Under the pieces are notes generated by a model, which was not told the origin of the DNA, searched no databases, and was given only the letters and a program-made list of their open reading frames with translations. Of a stretch of DNA of 64,000 nt, positions 27,402 through 35,923 are shown piece by piece. Made by a program: the position numbers and the translations under genes. Each line of letters opens with the position of its first letter. Position 1 is the first letter of the stretch. The DNA comes from Paraburkholderia caffeinitolerans. GTDB lineage: Bacteria > Pseudomonadota > Gammaproteobacteria > Burkholderiales > Burkholderiaceae. The DNA lies in the NCBI RefSeq assembly GCF_902859945.1, contig NZ_CADIKL010000036.1:1-64000 (forward strand). The letters are read 5' to 3'.

Positions 27402-28130
27402 ATGCAACACGCGGTCAATGCTGCCGGGCGCCTGGACAGGCTGCCCATTTCCCGCTTTCATTGGAAAATTCTCGGCCTCATCGCCGGCGGTGCGTTTCTC
27501 GACGCCTTCGACATCTATCTCGCCAATGGGTCAGTCGCGGCCATGGTCAAGGAAGGTTTCACCGACCTACACCACGGCGCGATGTTCGTGTCCTCCACCT
27601 TCGTCGGCATGATGCTCGGCGCGTTCATCGCGGGCTGGCTCGGCCGGCGCTATTCGTACCAGCTCAATCTCGCCGTGTTCGGGCTTGCCTCCATCGCCGC
27701 GTGCTTTGCGCCCAACATCGAATCGCTCATCGGGCTGCGCTTCATCATGGGTCTGGGCCTGGGCGCCGAACTCGTCGTCGCGGCGGGCACGCTTGCAGAG
27801 TTCGTGCCGCCCGCCACGCGCGGCAAGTGGGTGTCGCTGCTCGCCAGCATCACCAATAGCGGCCTGTTTGCGGCGCTCGCAGCGGGCTACTGGGTCATTC
27901 CGAATCTCGGCTGGCGCTATATGTTCGCGCTCGCGGGCGTGGGCGCGCTCGTCGTCTGGTTCCTGCGGCATCGCATGCCCGAGTCGCCGCGCTGGCTCGA
28001 ATCGGTCGGCCGGCTCGACGAGGCGGAAGCGACGCTCGCCGCAATCGAGCGCGAAGTGAGCGCTCAGATGGGTCAGTTGCCACCCGTGCAGCGCGCCGTC
28101 GATCTGAACAAAGACAAGGCGCCACAAGCC
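27402..28130 (+). pseudogene. MFS transporter, N-terminal half only
   Basis: A good ribosome site (AGGAG) and a normal MFS start: SRFHWKILGLIAGGAFLDAFDIYLANG, then SSTFVGMMLGAFIAGWLGRRYSYQ (the loop 2-3 signature) and RFIMGLGLGAELVVAAGTLAEF. Six transmembrane helices are present up to MPESPRWLESVGRLDEAEATL. After VDLNKDKAPQ, near 28125, the sequence stops resembling MFS, although the frame stays open to 28409 through the nrsF-like gene on the other strand. Helices 7-12 are missing. In the next frame (about 28122-28222) a short stretch reading ALEDIKPETGDAQELGSNA ends in TGA and may be the tail of another lost gene. Probably the former uptake system of the acyl-CoA cluster. Confidence 0.75.
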
Positions 28131-28269
28131 GTGCCGCGCTCGAGGACATCAAGCCTGAAACCGGCGACGCGCAAGAACTGGGAAGCAACGCAGTCGTTTC
28201 CTGCGGTACCGAGGGGCGCTGAGAACTTTCGGCGTGCTTCCTCCTTGCTTCGGGCGGGGCCATCAGAGA

Positions 28270-28286
28270 GCCGGGCAACGCCCGGC
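28270..28286 (-). terminator. Hairpin after the NrsF-like gene
   Basis: A perfect stem GCCGGGC / GCCCGGC with a 3-nt loop lies five bases beyond the leftward stop codon, without a U-tract. Confidence 0.4.
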
Positions 28287-28291
28287 CCAAC

Positions 28292-28933
28292 TTACCAGCG
28301 CAACAACCGAGGCCCAAGCCACGCACCCAGCGCGGCGGGCAACAACATGCCGATCGCGTACCAGATGCTCCAGAACGCCGGACTCATTTCCGGGCAGTGC
28401 ACACAATAAGCGACGGTGGCCAGCCCGCTCGCGAAGAGACCCGCCGCGGCGCCCGCAAGACGCGGGCGCGTGGGTGCAAGGCCCCGCGTGGCCCAGAACA
28501 CCGCCGCGAAGGTGGGCACCGAAAGCAGCAGGATGTTGAATGGGCAGGTGCGCCACGACAAGCCGAGCATGAGCGGCACGCGCTCGGCGGGCGCGGCGGC
28601 GCCCAGCGTGAGCCACCCGGCCAGCCAGACGCAAACGAAGGGCACGGCCACCAGCGCCCACGCGTAGCCGCTGCGCACACCGGGACGTCCCAGCCGGCTC
28701 ACGACCAGCGCGGCGGCGAGCGCCACGGCAAGCGGGAAAGCGAGCTTCGCCCAGAAGATCGGCGTTTGCGCCACGCTCATGAGGTCGGGCCGCACGCCGA
28801 ACACCATCATGACGATCGCGAGCGATCCGGCCAACCCGAGCGGCAGCGCACGCGCGAAGCGGCGCAAGACCGCCTTATGATCCACGCGCGCGCCGCCCGT
28901 GGAAAGCAGGTTGATGAGGTCGTCGGTTTTCAT
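28292..28933 (-). CDS. NrsF-like anti-sigma membrane protein (DUF1109)
   Basis: 213 residues: a short cytoplasmic head (MKTDDLINLLSTGGARVDH) and then six hydrophobic helices. Conserved cysteines are present in WRTCPFNILLLSVP and in YCVHCPEMSPAFWSIWY, the marks of the DUF1109/NrsF family. In Caulobacter NrsF holds back sigma-F until oxidants or metals modify its cysteines. The start codon overlaps the sigma-factor stop by 4 bp (28930-28933), so translation is coupled. The usual target genes (DUF2282, DUF692, DoxX) are not in the window. Confidence 0.85.
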   Translation of the reverse strand: MKTDDLINLLSTGGARVDHKAVLRRFARALPLGLAGSLAIVMMVFGVRPDLMSVAQTPIFWAKLAFPLAVALAAALVVSRLGRPGVRSGYAWALVAVPFVCVWLAGWLTLGAAAPAERVPLMLGLSWRTCPFNILLLSVPTFAAVFWATRGLAPTRPRLAGAAAGLFASGLATVAYCVHCPEMSPAFWSIWYAIGMLLPAALGAWLGPRLLRW

Positions 28934-29616
28934 TGCGCCCCCCGGATACGCGCGGCGAGCGCCTTCAGGCCACGGTGGATGCCCACCTTCACGGCCGACT
29001 CCGACAGCCCGGTGAGCTGCGCGGCTTCCAACACCGAGCGTCCTTCGAGCTTCACGTGAACGATGGGCAGGCGCTGCTTGTCCGGCAACTGCTCGAGCAG
29101 CTTGCCGATGTCGCGGCGCGCCTGCGCCGGTTCGTCGTCGGCGGTGGCGAACAGGTCGGTGTGATCGTCGAGAGGGTCGTTCAGCGATTCGCGGCGAGCG
29201 CGCGCGCGGAAAAAATCCATCAGTTTGTAGCGGGCGATGGCGTGCACCCAGGCGGTCAGCGGTTCGTCGGAGCGCCACGTGTGGCGTGCGTTGTGCACCG
29301 CGAGCAGAATCTCCTGCACGAGGTCTTCAACATCTTCGTGCAATTGTGGAATGCGGCGGCGCAGAAAGCCGCGCAAATGCCGCGTGAGTTCCTGGAGGAA
29401 CAGGCGGTAGGCGTCGACGTCGCCTTCGAGACCGTCGACGAACAGTGCTTTGAGACGGATTTCCGCGGGATGCAAAGGGCGTCCTGTGTGCTCCGGCCGA
29501 AGGGATGGCGCGCCTGCGCCAAGCTCCACACCCGCCGCGAAGCTTGCAGTAGGCTTGCATACGGCGGCGCCAATGTTGCCGCCATCCAGCGCGGGCGCGG
29601 TCGACTGAGCGTAGCC
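28930..29616 (-). CDS. ECF-family RNA polymerase sigma factor
   Basis: Region 2 is clear (LHEDVEDLVQEILLAVHNARHTWRSDEPLTAWVHAIARYKLMDFFR), as is region 4 (LPDKQRLPIVHVKLEGRSVLEAAQLTGLSESAVKVGIHRGLKALAARI). The start is uncertain: the ATG used here gives 228 residues, about 45 more than usual, so a GTG near 29529 may be real. Coupling to the DUF1109 gene places it in the SigF/NrsF class, which responds to oxidative or heavy-metal stress. Confidence 0.85.
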   Translation of the reverse strand, partial: GYAQSTAPALDGGNIGAAVCKPTASFAAGVELGAGAPSLRPEHTGRPLHPAEIRLKALFVDGLEGDVDAYRLFLQELTRHLRGFLRRRIPQLHEDVEDLVQEILLAVHNARHTWRSDEPLTAWVHAIARYKLMDFFRARARRESLNDPLDDHTDLFATADDEPAQARRDIGKLLEQLPDKQRLPIVHVKLEGRSVLEAAQLTGLSESAVKVGIHRGLKALAARIRGAQ

Positions 29617-30034
29617 CATGGCGTTCGCGACCGCAATAGCGCTCGCGGCGCGGCGTGCAACCCGTGCGCCGCGTACACCATGTGCAGCGCGTCCGTCACG
29701 TTCGTCCGCCTGCATCCATCCCGCCGCTGTATCCGCCCAGCCCACGCTTTTGTTCTCCGCCGATGAACCTGCCCGCGCATGCCGTGCGCCACCCGCCTCC
29801 GGGTCTCTTCAAGCTAATTCGTCGGCAACGCGCAGCGGGTTACACACCGCACGACATTTCTTTCGGCCTGCGTCCGGCATGGGTGCGGCTTCCGCCCGGC
29901 GCCCGCGTGGCCCCAACGACGCCGCGCCCCGTGGATCTTTGCAAGGAGCCACGCACGCGGTACTTTAGCGGTCATTCCCGATCAACCGTGTCACGCAGGC
30001 GACCACCCGGTCGCGCGAATGGAGCAAGCAAAGC
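29617..30034. other. Intergenic region between the sigma-factor gene and the GNAT gene
   Basis: 418 bp, or about 500 if the sigma factor starts later. It should contain two divergent promoters. Open frames cross it but none has family-like composition; nothing else was recognised. Confidence 0.4.
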
Positions 30035-30757
30035 ATGGCAGCGAGAACAAACGAGTACGAGCAACCCATCGGCGTCGACCTTTCCGGCTGGACCGCGCGC
30101 GAGCGGCCCGCGCGCGTGAGCATCGAGGGCACGCGCTGCCGCATCGAGCCCATCGACGTCGAACGGCACGCCGCCGACCTTTTCGACGCCTACAACCAGG
30201 CCACGGACGGCAGCGACTGGACCTATCTTACGGTCGGCCCGTTCGCGGATCCCGAGTCGTATCGGGTCTACCTCGCGAAAGTGGCGGCCTCCACCGACCC
30301 GCTGCATTACGCGGTCGTCGACCGGGCGACCGGCAAGGCCGTGGGCACGTTCTCGCTGATGCGCATCGACCCGGCGAACGGCGTGATCGAAGTCGGCAAC
30401 GTCGTCTTCTCCCCGCTGCTCAAGCGCACGGCGATCTCCACCGAGGCACAGTATCTGCTGATGCGCTACGCATTCGACGAACTCGGCTACCGGCGCTACG
30501 AGTGGAAATGCGACAGCCTCAATGCGCCCTCGCGCCAGACCGCGCTGCGGCTCGGGTTCCAGTACGAAGGCATCTTCAGGCAGGCCATCGTGTACAAGGA
30601 GCGCAGCCGGGACACCGCGTGGTTCGCCATCATCGATCAGGACTGGCCGGGCGTGAAGCGTGCGTTCGAAACGTGGCTCGACGCAGGCAACTTCGACGCC
30701 GAAGGCAATCAGCGCGAATCGCTCGCGGGCTTGCGAGAGGCGCAAGCCCGCGGCTGA
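30035..30757 (+). CDS. GNAT-family N-acetyltransferase (RimJ/RimL type)
   Basis: 240 residues with GGAG about ten bases before the ATG. Acceptor and CoA-binding motifs: GKAVGTFSLMRIDPANGVIEVGNVVFSPLLKRTAISTEAQYLLMRYAFDELGYRRYEWKCDSLNAPSRQTALRLGFQYEG. This is the layout of RimJ/RimL-like acetyltransferases, which modify protein N-termini or small amines. The target is unknown. No operon partner is obvious. Confidence 0.85.
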   Translation: MAARTNEYEQPIGVDLSGWTARERPARVSIEGTRCRIEPIDVERHAADLFDAYNQATDGSDWTYLTVGPFADPESYRVYLAKVAASTDPLHYAVVDRATGKAVGTFSLMRIDPANGVIEVGNVVFSPLLKRTAISTEAQYLLMRYAFDELGYRRYEWKCDSLNAPSRQTALRLGFQYEGIFRQAIVYKERSRDTAWFAIIDQDWPGVKRAFETWLDAGNFDAEGNQRESLAGLREAQARG

Positions 30758-30939
30758 TCCGGCGCTCACACACGGCGTGCATTCATATGTCACACCGTGA
30801 TACATTGGTTTCCGCACCAGTTTTGTCGAAGTCGATGCACGACGGGAGACACTCGAAATGCGGGCCCAGAGCGATGCTTGACATGCGCATGGTGATCCGC
30901 CGGCTCCCGTTGGATCCCCCACATACAGGAGTCCATGTC

Positions 30940-31251
30940 ATGCCAGTCTCTCGCCGGCGCTTCATGATCATTGCCGCCTCTGTCGCGTCGACCACGGTAC
31001 TTTCCACCGAATCGCGCGCCGACGCTCCGCTGCTTTCCGAAAGCGACCCCACTGCCCAGGCGCTCGGTTACAAGGAAGACGCCGCCAAAGTCGACAAAGC
31101 GAAGTTCCCCCGCTATCAGGTCGGGCAGACCTGCGCTTCTTGTCAGCTATATCAGGGCAAGGCCGGCGCGGCGACAGGACCCTGCCTCGCGTACGGCGGC
31201 AAGCTGGTGTATGCGAAGGGGTGGTGCAACTCTTACGTCAAGAAGGCCTGA
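30940..31251 (+). CDS. High-potential iron-sulfur protein (HiPIP)
   Basis: 103 residues. The N-terminus MPVSRRRFMIIAASVASTTVL is a twin-arginine-like signal (SRRRFM), cleaved near SRA-DA. The mature part holds four cysteines in the HiPIP order: CASC, then CLAYGG, then WCNSYV, which bind a [4Fe-4S] cluster. HiPIPs are periplasmic electron carriers. CAGGAG lies 9-14 bases upstream of the start. A frame overlapping the GNAT gene covers the same codons but is not real before this ATG. Confidence 0.9.
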   Translation: MPVSRRRFMIIAASVASTTVLSTESRADAPLLSESDPTAQALGYKEDAAKVDKAKFPRYQVGQTCASCQLYQGKAGAATGPCLAYGGKLVYAKGWCNSYVKKA

Positions 31252-31335
31252 CTCCGCCCTGGGCACAACGCGGCCCGATGACATAGCGGACACCAGCAAA
31301 GCGTCGGGTTGCGCACGGGCGTTGAGGAGCCACGC

Positions 31336-32376
31336 ATGCCGACGCTCAAAGCGGGCCAATCCTGGCTACAGGCATTTCCGCCCACGGCCTTCGCGATGGT
31401 CATGGCGACGGGCATCGTCTCGATCGCCGCGCATCTGCTTGGCTACGAGGTCATCGGGTGGTTTCTACTCGGCGTCAACGCCGTAGCCTGGCCCGCGCTG
31501 CTGGTCATTTCGCTTTGCCGTCTGCTGCGCTACCCACGCGCGGTGCACGCCGATATCGTCGATCACGGGCGCGGGCCGGGCTCCCTCACGCTGGTCGCGG
31601 CAACCGCGGTAATCGGCGGCCAGCTTTCGACATTTCATCTCCTCCCACGCGCGCTGCCGTGGCTGCTCGGCCTCGCGGCCGGGCTTTGGCTTGTCGTCTC
31701 GTACACGTTCCTCGCCGCCATGACCATCGGGCAGCGCAAGCCCGGGCTGCACGCGGGTCTGAACGGCACGTGGCTGATGCTGGTGGTGGCCACCGAATCC
31801 GTTGCCGTGCTCGCAGTAGCCGTCTCGCAAGACGATGGCGCCTCCGTCCCGCTCGATCTGCTGGCCATCTCGGCATGGCTGCTGGGCGGCTGCCTCTACA
31901 TGATCCTCATCACGCTGATCTTCTATCGATGGTGCTTCGTGCCCATGACGGCCGCCGATCTCACGGAGCCCTGGTGGATCAACATGGGCGCGATGGCGAT
32001 CACCACGTTCGCGGGCAGCCGCCTCATTCTGGCCGGGCACCACCTCACGGGCTGGCCAGGCGGCGACCTGCTCGTGCTCCAGGTGCTGACCACCGCATGC
32101 TGGGCCATGGCGACATTCTGGATTCCTCTGCTTGTGGCGCTTTTCATCGAGAAGCATGTGATCATTGGCGACCCGCTACGCTACACATCGGCGGAATGGT
32201 CCATCGTGTTTCCGCTGGGCATGTACACGGCCGCCACCTGGAGTTACGCCGACGCCGCCCACCTGCCGTTTCTCGCCAACGTGGCGAGGGTCACCGTACT
32301 TATCGCCTTCGCGGCGTGGGTGCTCGCGACGATCGGGCTGCTGCGTGCGGCGCTGCGGTCGGTCACCGGCAAATGA
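31336..32376 (+). CDS. TDT/SLAC1-family transporter (tellurite resistance / dicarboxylate type)
   Basis: 346 residues from the ATG with GAGGAG seven bases upstream (the ATG at 31309 is less likely). Ten hydrophobic helices; it opens SWLQAFPPTAFAMVMATGIVSIAAHLLG and contains INMGAMAITTFAGSRLI and WSIVFPLGMYTAATW, the signatures of the PF03595 family. Members move tellurite-related, malate or anionic substrates; the substrate cannot be set from sequence alone. Convergent with acs. Confidence 0.8.
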   Translation: MPTLKAGQSWLQAFPPTAFAMVMATGIVSIAAHLLGYEVIGWFLLGVNAVAWPALLVISLCRLLRYPRAVHADIVDHGRGPGSLTLVAATAVIGGQLSTFHLLPRALPWLLGLAAGLWLVVSYTFLAAMTIGQRKPGLHAGLNGTWLMLVVATESVAVLAVAVSQDDGASVPLDLLAISAWLLGGCLYMILITLIFYRWCFVPMTAADLTEPWWINMGAMAITTFAGSRLILAGHHLTGWPGGDLLVLQVLTTACWAMATFWIPLLVALFIEKHVIIGDPLRYTSAEWSIVFPLGMYTAATWSYADAAHLPFLANVARVTVLIAFAAWVLATIGLLRAALRSVTGK

Positions 32377-32381
32377 AGGGC

Positions 32382-32416
32382 GGCGCGATGGGCCCATGAA
32401 GCGGGTCCATCGCGCC
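32382..32416. terminator. Bidirectional terminator-like hairpin
   Basis: A 14-bp stem (GGCGCGATGGGCCC / GGGTCCATCGCGCC, one wobble) with a 7-nt loop lies between the convergent TDT transporter and acs genes. Confidence 0.55.
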
Positions 32417-32452
32417 GCCGCTCATCGTGAAGATCGGGTCAATGCCTGCGCT

Positions 32453-34393
32453 TCAATGCGCGATCCGATGGTCGATCAGTTCCTTGACGACACGCGGATC
32501 GGCCAGCGTGGAGACATCGCCCAGATTGTCGTAGTCGCCATCGGCAATCTTGCGCAGAATGCGGCGCATGATCTTGCCCGAGCGGGTCTTCGGCAAAACG
32601 GGCGCCCACTGGATGAAATCGGGACTCGCGATCGGACCGATTTCCTCGCGCACCAGCGCGACCAGCGCCTTGCGCAGCGGCTCCGTGGGCTCCACGCCCA
32701 CCTTGAGCGTCACATAAGCGTAGATGCCCTGCCCCTTGAGCGAATGCGGGAAACCCACGACGGCCGCCTCGGCGACACACGGATGCGTCACCAGCGCGCT
32801 TTCCACTTCCGCTGTGCCTAGCCGGTGACCCGAGACGTTGACCACGTCGTCGATGCGCCCCGTGATCCAGTAGTCGCCATCCGCATCGCGATAGCAGCCG
32901 TCGCCGGTGTAGTACTTACCTTCGAACTGGCTGTAATACGTGGTTCGCATCCGGTCCGGATCGCCATACACGTAGCGCATCTGGCCGGGCCACGAGTCGA
33001 GCATGCAGAGGCTGCCCGCGCCCGCTCCCTCGATGACCTCGCCCTTTTCGCCCACCAGCGCCGGACGCACGCCAAAGAACGGCCGTGTGGCGGCGCCGGG
33101 CTTGAGTGTCATGGCGCCCGGCAGCGGCGCAATCAAAATGCCGCCGGTTTCCGTTTGCCACCAGGTGTCGATCACGGGGCAACGCTTTTCGCCCACCACT
33201 TCGTAATACCAAAGCCACGCCGCCGGGTTGATCGGTTCACCCACCGTGCCGAGCAGCCGCAGCGATTTACGCGATGTCTTCTTGACCGGGCCGTCTCCGT
33301 CGCGCATCAGTGCGCGAATCGCGGTTGGCGCGGTGTAGATGATTTGCACCTTATGCTTGTCGCACACTTGCCAGAAACGCCCGCTGTCCGGGTAGTTCGG
33401 CACGCCTTCGAACATCAGCGTGGTGGCGCCGTTGGCAAGCGGACCGTAGACGATATAGCTGTGTCCTGTCACCCAGCCCACGTCGGCGGTGCACCAGTAG
33501 ATCTCCCCATCGCGATAGTCGAAGACATACTGGTGCGTCATCGCCGCATAGGTGAGATAGCCGCCCGTGGTGTGCACGACGCCTTTGGGCTTGCCCGTCG
33601 AGCCCGAGGTGTAGAGGATGTACAGCGGGTCCTCAGCATTCATTTCTTCCGGCGGACAGTCCGCGGTGCAGCGGCTCATCAGAGCTTCATACCAATGATC
33701 GCGGCCTTCGCGCCAGCCGACCTTGCCACCCGTGCGCCGAACCACGACGCAGGTACGCACCTCGGGGCATTTTTCCATCGCCGCGTCGGCGCTCTCCTTC
33801 ATGGCGATCGCGCGGCCGCCGCGCACGCCCTCGTCGGCGGTAATCAGAATATTCGATTGGCAATCCTGAATACGATTCGCCAGCGCTTCAGGAGAGAAGC
33901 CGCCGAACACCACGGAGTGAATCGCGCCGATGCGCGCGCATGCGAGCATCGCGACAGCCGCCTCGGGAATCATCGGCATATAGATGGTCACGCGCTCGCC
34001 ACGCTTCACGCCCAGCGATTTCAGCACATTGGAGAACTTGCAGACTTCCGTATGCAGCTCGCGGTACGTTAGCGTGCGGCTGTTGGCGGGATCGTCGCCT
34101 TCCCAGATGATGGCGGCCTGATCGCCACGCGTGGATAGATGGCGGTCGAGGCAATTGCTGCAGGCATTGAGCGTGCCGTCGTAAAACCAGCGAATATGCA
34201 GATCCTGGCTCGCGAACGAAACGTCCTTGACCTGCGTGTACGGCTTGATCCAGTCGAGACGCTTGCCGTGCTCGCCCCAGAAACCCTCAGGGTCCTCGGT
34301 GGAGCGGCGATACATCTCCTCATAGCGCGCCTGGTCGAGCGAGGCGTGCTTCGCCCATTCCGGTGTCACGGGAAATATTAGATGTTCAGACAT
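32453..34393 (-). CDS. acs: Acetyl-CoA synthetase
   Basis: 646 residues, the normal Acs length, with AGGAGG before the ATG. The AMP-binding P-loop reads YTSGSTGKPKGVV (around residue 265). The motif DTWWQTETGG and the C-terminal PKTRSGKIMRRILRK, holding the lysine that is acetylated in Salmonella Acs, are intact. It converts acetate, ATP and CoA to acetyl-CoA in the cytoplasm. It is the second gene after satP (85-bp gap), making an acetate uptake and activation operon. Isocitrate lyase elsewhere in the window completes the route to growth on acetate. Confidence 0.95.
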   Translation of the reverse strand: MSEHLIFPVTPEWAKHASLDQARYEEMYRRSTEDPEGFWGEHGKRLDWIKPYTQVKDVSFASQDLHIRWFYDGTLNACSNCLDRHLSTRGDQAAIIWEGDDPANSRTLTYRELHTEVCKFSNVLKSLGVKRGERVTIYMPMIPEAAVAMLACARIGAIHSVVFGGFSPEALANRIQDCQSNILITADEGVRGGRAIAMKESADAAMEKCPEVRTCVVVRRTGGKVGWREGRDHWYEALMSRCTADCPPEEMNAEDPLYILYTSGSTGKPKGVVHTTGGYLTYAAMTHQYVFDYRDGEIYWCTADVGWVTGHSYIVYGPLANGATTLMFEGVPNYPDSGRFWQVCDKHKVQIIYTAPTAIRALMRDGDGPVKKTSRKSLRLLGTVGEPINPAAWLWYYEVVGEKRCPVIDTWWQTETGGILIAPLPGAMTLKPGAATRPFFGVRPALVGEKGEVIEGAGAGSLCMLDSWPGQMRYVYGDPDRMRTTYYSQFEGKYYTGDGCYRDADGDYWITGRIDDVVNVSGHRLGTAEVESALVTHPCVAEAAVVGFPHSLKGQGIYAYVTLKVGVEPTEPLRKALVALVREEIGPIASPDFIQWAPVLPKTRSGKIMRRILRKIADGDYDNLGDVSTLADPRVVKELIDHRIAH

Positions 34394-34478
34394 GGCTTCC
34401 TCCTGGTTGAGGACGTTGCGCTGCCATGCCTCCGGCGGGAAGCGCCCTCGGGCACGCGCCCCCGCCGGCGCGAAACCG

Positions 34479-35060
34479 CTACGCTGCTTGTGGATGCGGC
34501 GGCTCTATGTAGGGATGAGTGGGCAACACGGTGCGCCCAAAGCTTTCGTTGATGACCATGGCGGCGGACGCGTAGAACGCCAGCACGGCTGTAATCAGGC
34601 CCGTATAGCCGCCGAGATGCGTGGCGACCTGCGAGCCCGAAAACGCGCCGATCGCCAGAAGCAGATAGGTGATCCAGAGTGCGAGAAACACGACTTGTAC
34701 CGACGTGCTGGTGTGCATGGAGCCGATCCACATATAGAACGTAAACACGCCCCACACCAGCAGATACCAGCCGACGAACGCCTCAGGCACCTTTGTTCCG
34801 AGGAATGCGACGAAGAGCGCGAACGACCACCAGAACGCGCCATAACTGAGGAACGCCACCGTGCCGAGCGTATTGCCGCGCGGAAACTCCATCACGCCCG
34901 CGATCATTTGCGCCGTGCCGCCGAAAGCAAACGCCAGCGCGAGCACGAGGCCCAACGCGTCGGAGCTGAACCAGCCAGCGTTGACCATGCTGAGCATCCA
35001 CGTCGTGAATGCGAACCCGGCTAGTCCGAGCGGTGCCGGATTGGAGAGTTTGCCTTCCAT
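34479..35060 (-). CDS. satP: Acetate uptake transporter (SatP/GPR1/FUN34/YaaH family)
   Basis: 193 residues, six helices, with GGAGG before the ATG. The family signature NPAPLGLAGFAFTTWMLS is at the N-terminus, and FGGTAQMIAGVMEFPRGNTLGTVAFLSYGAFWWSF covers helices 2-3. Members import acetate or succinate with protons. It is first in an operon with acs. A long palindrome about 165 bp upstream is a good operator candidate. Confidence 0.95.
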   Translation of the reverse strand: MEGKLSNPAPLGLAGFAFTTWMLSMVNAGWFSSDALGLVLALAFAFGGTAQMIAGVMEFPRGNTLGTVAFLSYGAFWWSFALFVAFLGTKVPEAFVGWYLLVWGVFTFYMWIGSMHTSTSVQVVFLALWITYLLLAIGAFSGSQVATHLGGYTGLITAVLAFYASAAMVINESFGRTVLPTHPYIEPPHPQAA

Positions 35061-35224
35061 GATTTGCCTCCGTGATCATCGGTTCCGATTGCACTATGTC
35101 GTACTATCGGCAGCGGCGCGATGGGCACCCAGTCGCCGATGTATTCAACCGCGCACCCTGAATAAGACGACAACGGCTTCGCCGCCCTTCTGCTCGTCTG
35201 CGCAGAAACCCATGATCATTATAG

Positions 35225-35251
35225 GATATATATCATGTTGTGATATATATC
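35225..35251. promoter_or_regulatory. Palindromic operator candidate upstream of satP-acs
   Basis: A perfect 11-bp inverted repeat GATATATATCA-(5)-TGATATATATC. It stands out as very AT-rich in GC-rich surroundings and lacks the GC stem of a terminator. It is best explained as a binding site for a dimeric regulator of satP-acs or of the divergent genes; the protein is unknown. Confidence 0.5.
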
Positions 35252-35414
35252 GATCAGGTCCGAAAAATACGGGTAAAACGGGCCGGAAAGCACACGACAA
35301 CGATTCGCCGCATGCGAACAATCAAATCAAATGGAATCCTAAGTAAATATTGAAAATTTCCGGAATCGGAAAATCGACCCGACTGAACCGGGTCGATCGG
35401 CCTGCGGACCCGGA

Positions 35415-35672
35415 TTAGTTGGCCGTTCCAGTGGAGCAGTATTGCGCGAAGTTCGTCTCGGAGGCAGCAAAGCCTTTCTGCTTGGCGAGTTCCCAGGGAC
35501 GTTCGCAGCGCTGCGTGTGTTCGCACCACGAATAGCCTGCGGATCCGATGCAGCCGTGGGCGTCGCGATCTGCGCCGACCGCATTCGATGAGGCAGTGGA
35601 ACTCGCGGCACTGCAAGCGCCGAGCAGACACATGGCAGCGCCAAGACAGCCGCGAAGCAGGTTTCGGTGCAT
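35415..35672 (-). CDS. Small cysteine-rich lipoprotein, unknown function
   Basis: 85 residues: lipobox LLGAC after a short signal sequence, then a Ser/Ala-rich linker and a compact C-terminal domain HGCIGSAGYSWCEHTQRC with further cysteines near the end (NFAQYC). Four cysteines after the lipid Cys could form two disulfides in the periplasm. I do not recognise a named family. It stands alone between satP and the alpha/beta hydrolase gene. Confidence 0.6.
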   Translation of the reverse strand: MHRNLLRGCLGAAMCLLGACSAASSTASSNAVGADRDAHGCIGSAGYSWCEHTQRCERPWELAKQKGFAASETNFAQYCSTGTAN

Positions 35673-35923
35673 GAATGAACTCCGGTAAGTAGGGACTGAC
35701 TTTTCGGCCGGAGTCTACCAGCGTCACGGCGCGGCCGGCTGCGGATTGGCCGGTGCGGCCGATGCACCAGCGCGGCATCAAGCTGGCGATTACGCAGCGT
35801 GTTTCCGGGCGCAATTCACATCTGAGTTGTTCACAGCTCGAACCAACGCTTTCTTTCAATTGTTTTTCAATCAGAAAACCTGATAGCAACGTTCAATTTA
35901 TTGCGTTTCCCTTAAGCGTTGCC

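Noticed and set aside
28131..28409. C-terminal continuation of the MFS protein
   Set aside because: The residues are low-complexity and antisense to the NrsF-like gene, not transmembrane helices 7-12.
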